This document shows, piece after piece, positions 5,217-5,612 of a stretch of DNA of 5,612 nt. Both the position numbers and the translations under genes were made by a program. Source of the DNA: Oscillospiraceae bacterium (GTDB lineage: Bacteria; Bacillota; Clostridia; Oscillospirales; Ruminococcaceae); the NCBI GenBank assembly GCA_017424665.1, contig JAFOYK010000033.1, positions 1 through 5,612 on the forward strand. Direction: 5' to 3'. Position 1 is the stretch's first letter. The number at the start of each line of letters is the position of its first letter. The notes under the pieces are model-generated. The model made no database searches. It was not told where the DNA came from and worked only from the letters and a program-made list of their open reading frames with translations.

Positions 5217-5612
5217 TGGAAGAGTTAAACAACAACCAGATTCCGGAAGAGGAAGAAACCGAGAAAAAAGAAGAGGAACTTCCGAAATTCCGCGGACTTT
5301 ACAGATATGTTAAAGTAACCGTAAAACAGCTTGATATGATCATTGCCGCATGCATCCTTGTTATAATCGTTGTTGTGGCAATGGAACTTATGGATCCCGG
5401 TTTTACGGTAAGCTTCAATTCCCTTGGCGGAACGGACGTTGCGCCAATAGAGCATATGTACGGTGACCTTATCGACGTTCCCGAACCTCCCACCAGAGAA
5501 GGTTATGTCTTTACCGGTTGGTACAGAGACAGCGCCTGCTATGTTCTTTGGGATCCGGAAACCGATACTGTTGAAACCGACACAACGCTTTATGCCGGTT
5601 GGGAAAAAATCG
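5216..5612 (+). CDS. Membrane-anchored InlB B-repeat (Listeria-Bacteroides repeat) protein, partial at right edge
   Basis: The first 132 codons of a protein that runs off the window. Its ATG overlaps the mglC stop (TAATG) and no good ribosome binding site precedes it, so translation probably relies on ribosomes finishing mglC. The N-terminus is soluble and very acidic (11 Glu in residues 2-21); basic residues 24-37 then lead into one hydrophobic span (about 39-58). This predicts an inside N-terminus and an outside C-terminus. Residues 63-129 match the InlB B-repeat / Flg_new pattern: FTVSFNSLGGTDV, a VPEPPTREGYVFTGWYRD core, and TTLYAGW at the end, about 67 residues, one full repeat. Such repeats are usually found in secreted or surface proteins of Firmicutes, often in series, where they form small beta-grasp-like modules of adhesion or unknown role. 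A link to sugar uptake is inferred from the operon position alone. More repeats or another domain may follow beyond the edge. Confidence 0.82.
   Translation, partial: MEELNNNQIPEEEETEKKEEELPKFRGLYRYVKVTVKQLDMIIAACILVIIVVVAMELMDPGFTVSFNSLGGTDVAPIEHMYGDLIDVPEPPTREGYVFTGWYRDSACYVLWDPETDTVETDTTLYAGWEKI

Noticed and set aside
1..5612. CRISPR array, transposase or phage genes
   Set aside because: No regularly spaced direct repeats and no such coding regions are present; all coding space is taken by the exporter, mgl genes and the InlB-repeat gene.

Overview
The window looks like chromosomal DNA from a low-to-moderate GC Gram-positive bacterium, most likely an anaerobic clostridial (Oscillospiraceae/Lachnospiraceae-type) gut organism. 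This is inferred from strong AGGAGG ribosome binding sites, sigma-A type promoters, a lipoprotein-anchored sugar-binding protein, a single-permease Mgl transporter, and a membrane-anchored InlB-type B-repeat protein, a family common in gut Firmicutes. The species cannot be read from the sequence.

Layout. Bases 1-861 (minus strand) hold the N-terminal 287 codons of a half-size ABC exporter, cut by the left edge, with its own promoter at 894-922. A bidirectional-looking terminator (935-969) separates it from an upstream minus-strand tRNA-Val(CAC) gene (978-1054), which has a near-consensus promoter at 1067-1095. From there to the right everything is on the plus strand. A regulatory region (about 1100-1335) has three inverted repeats, including a perfect 16-bp palindrome. 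It is followed by mglB (1336-2436), a 183-bp structured intergenic region, mglA (2620-4119), mglC (4134-5216), and the start of a fourth gene (5216 to the right edge) encoding a single-span membrane protein with an extracellular InlB B-repeat.

How the genes work together. MglB is the lipid-anchored receptor for galactose/glucose-type sugars, MglA the tandem ATPase and MglC the membrane channel: a complete CUT2-family sugar importer. The very stable hairpin after mglB, with no T-run after it, probably lets the receptor mRNA outnumber the mglAC mRNA. The mglC ribosome binding site overlaps the mglA stop codon. The fourth gene starts inside the mglC stop codon (TAATG) without a clear ribosome binding site of its own, so it appears translationally coupled to the permease.

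The part least explained by known biology is this fourth gene and its link to the transporter. Next come the layered palindromes upstream of mglB, the long structured leader before mglA, and the substitutions at the sugar-contacting positions of MglB.
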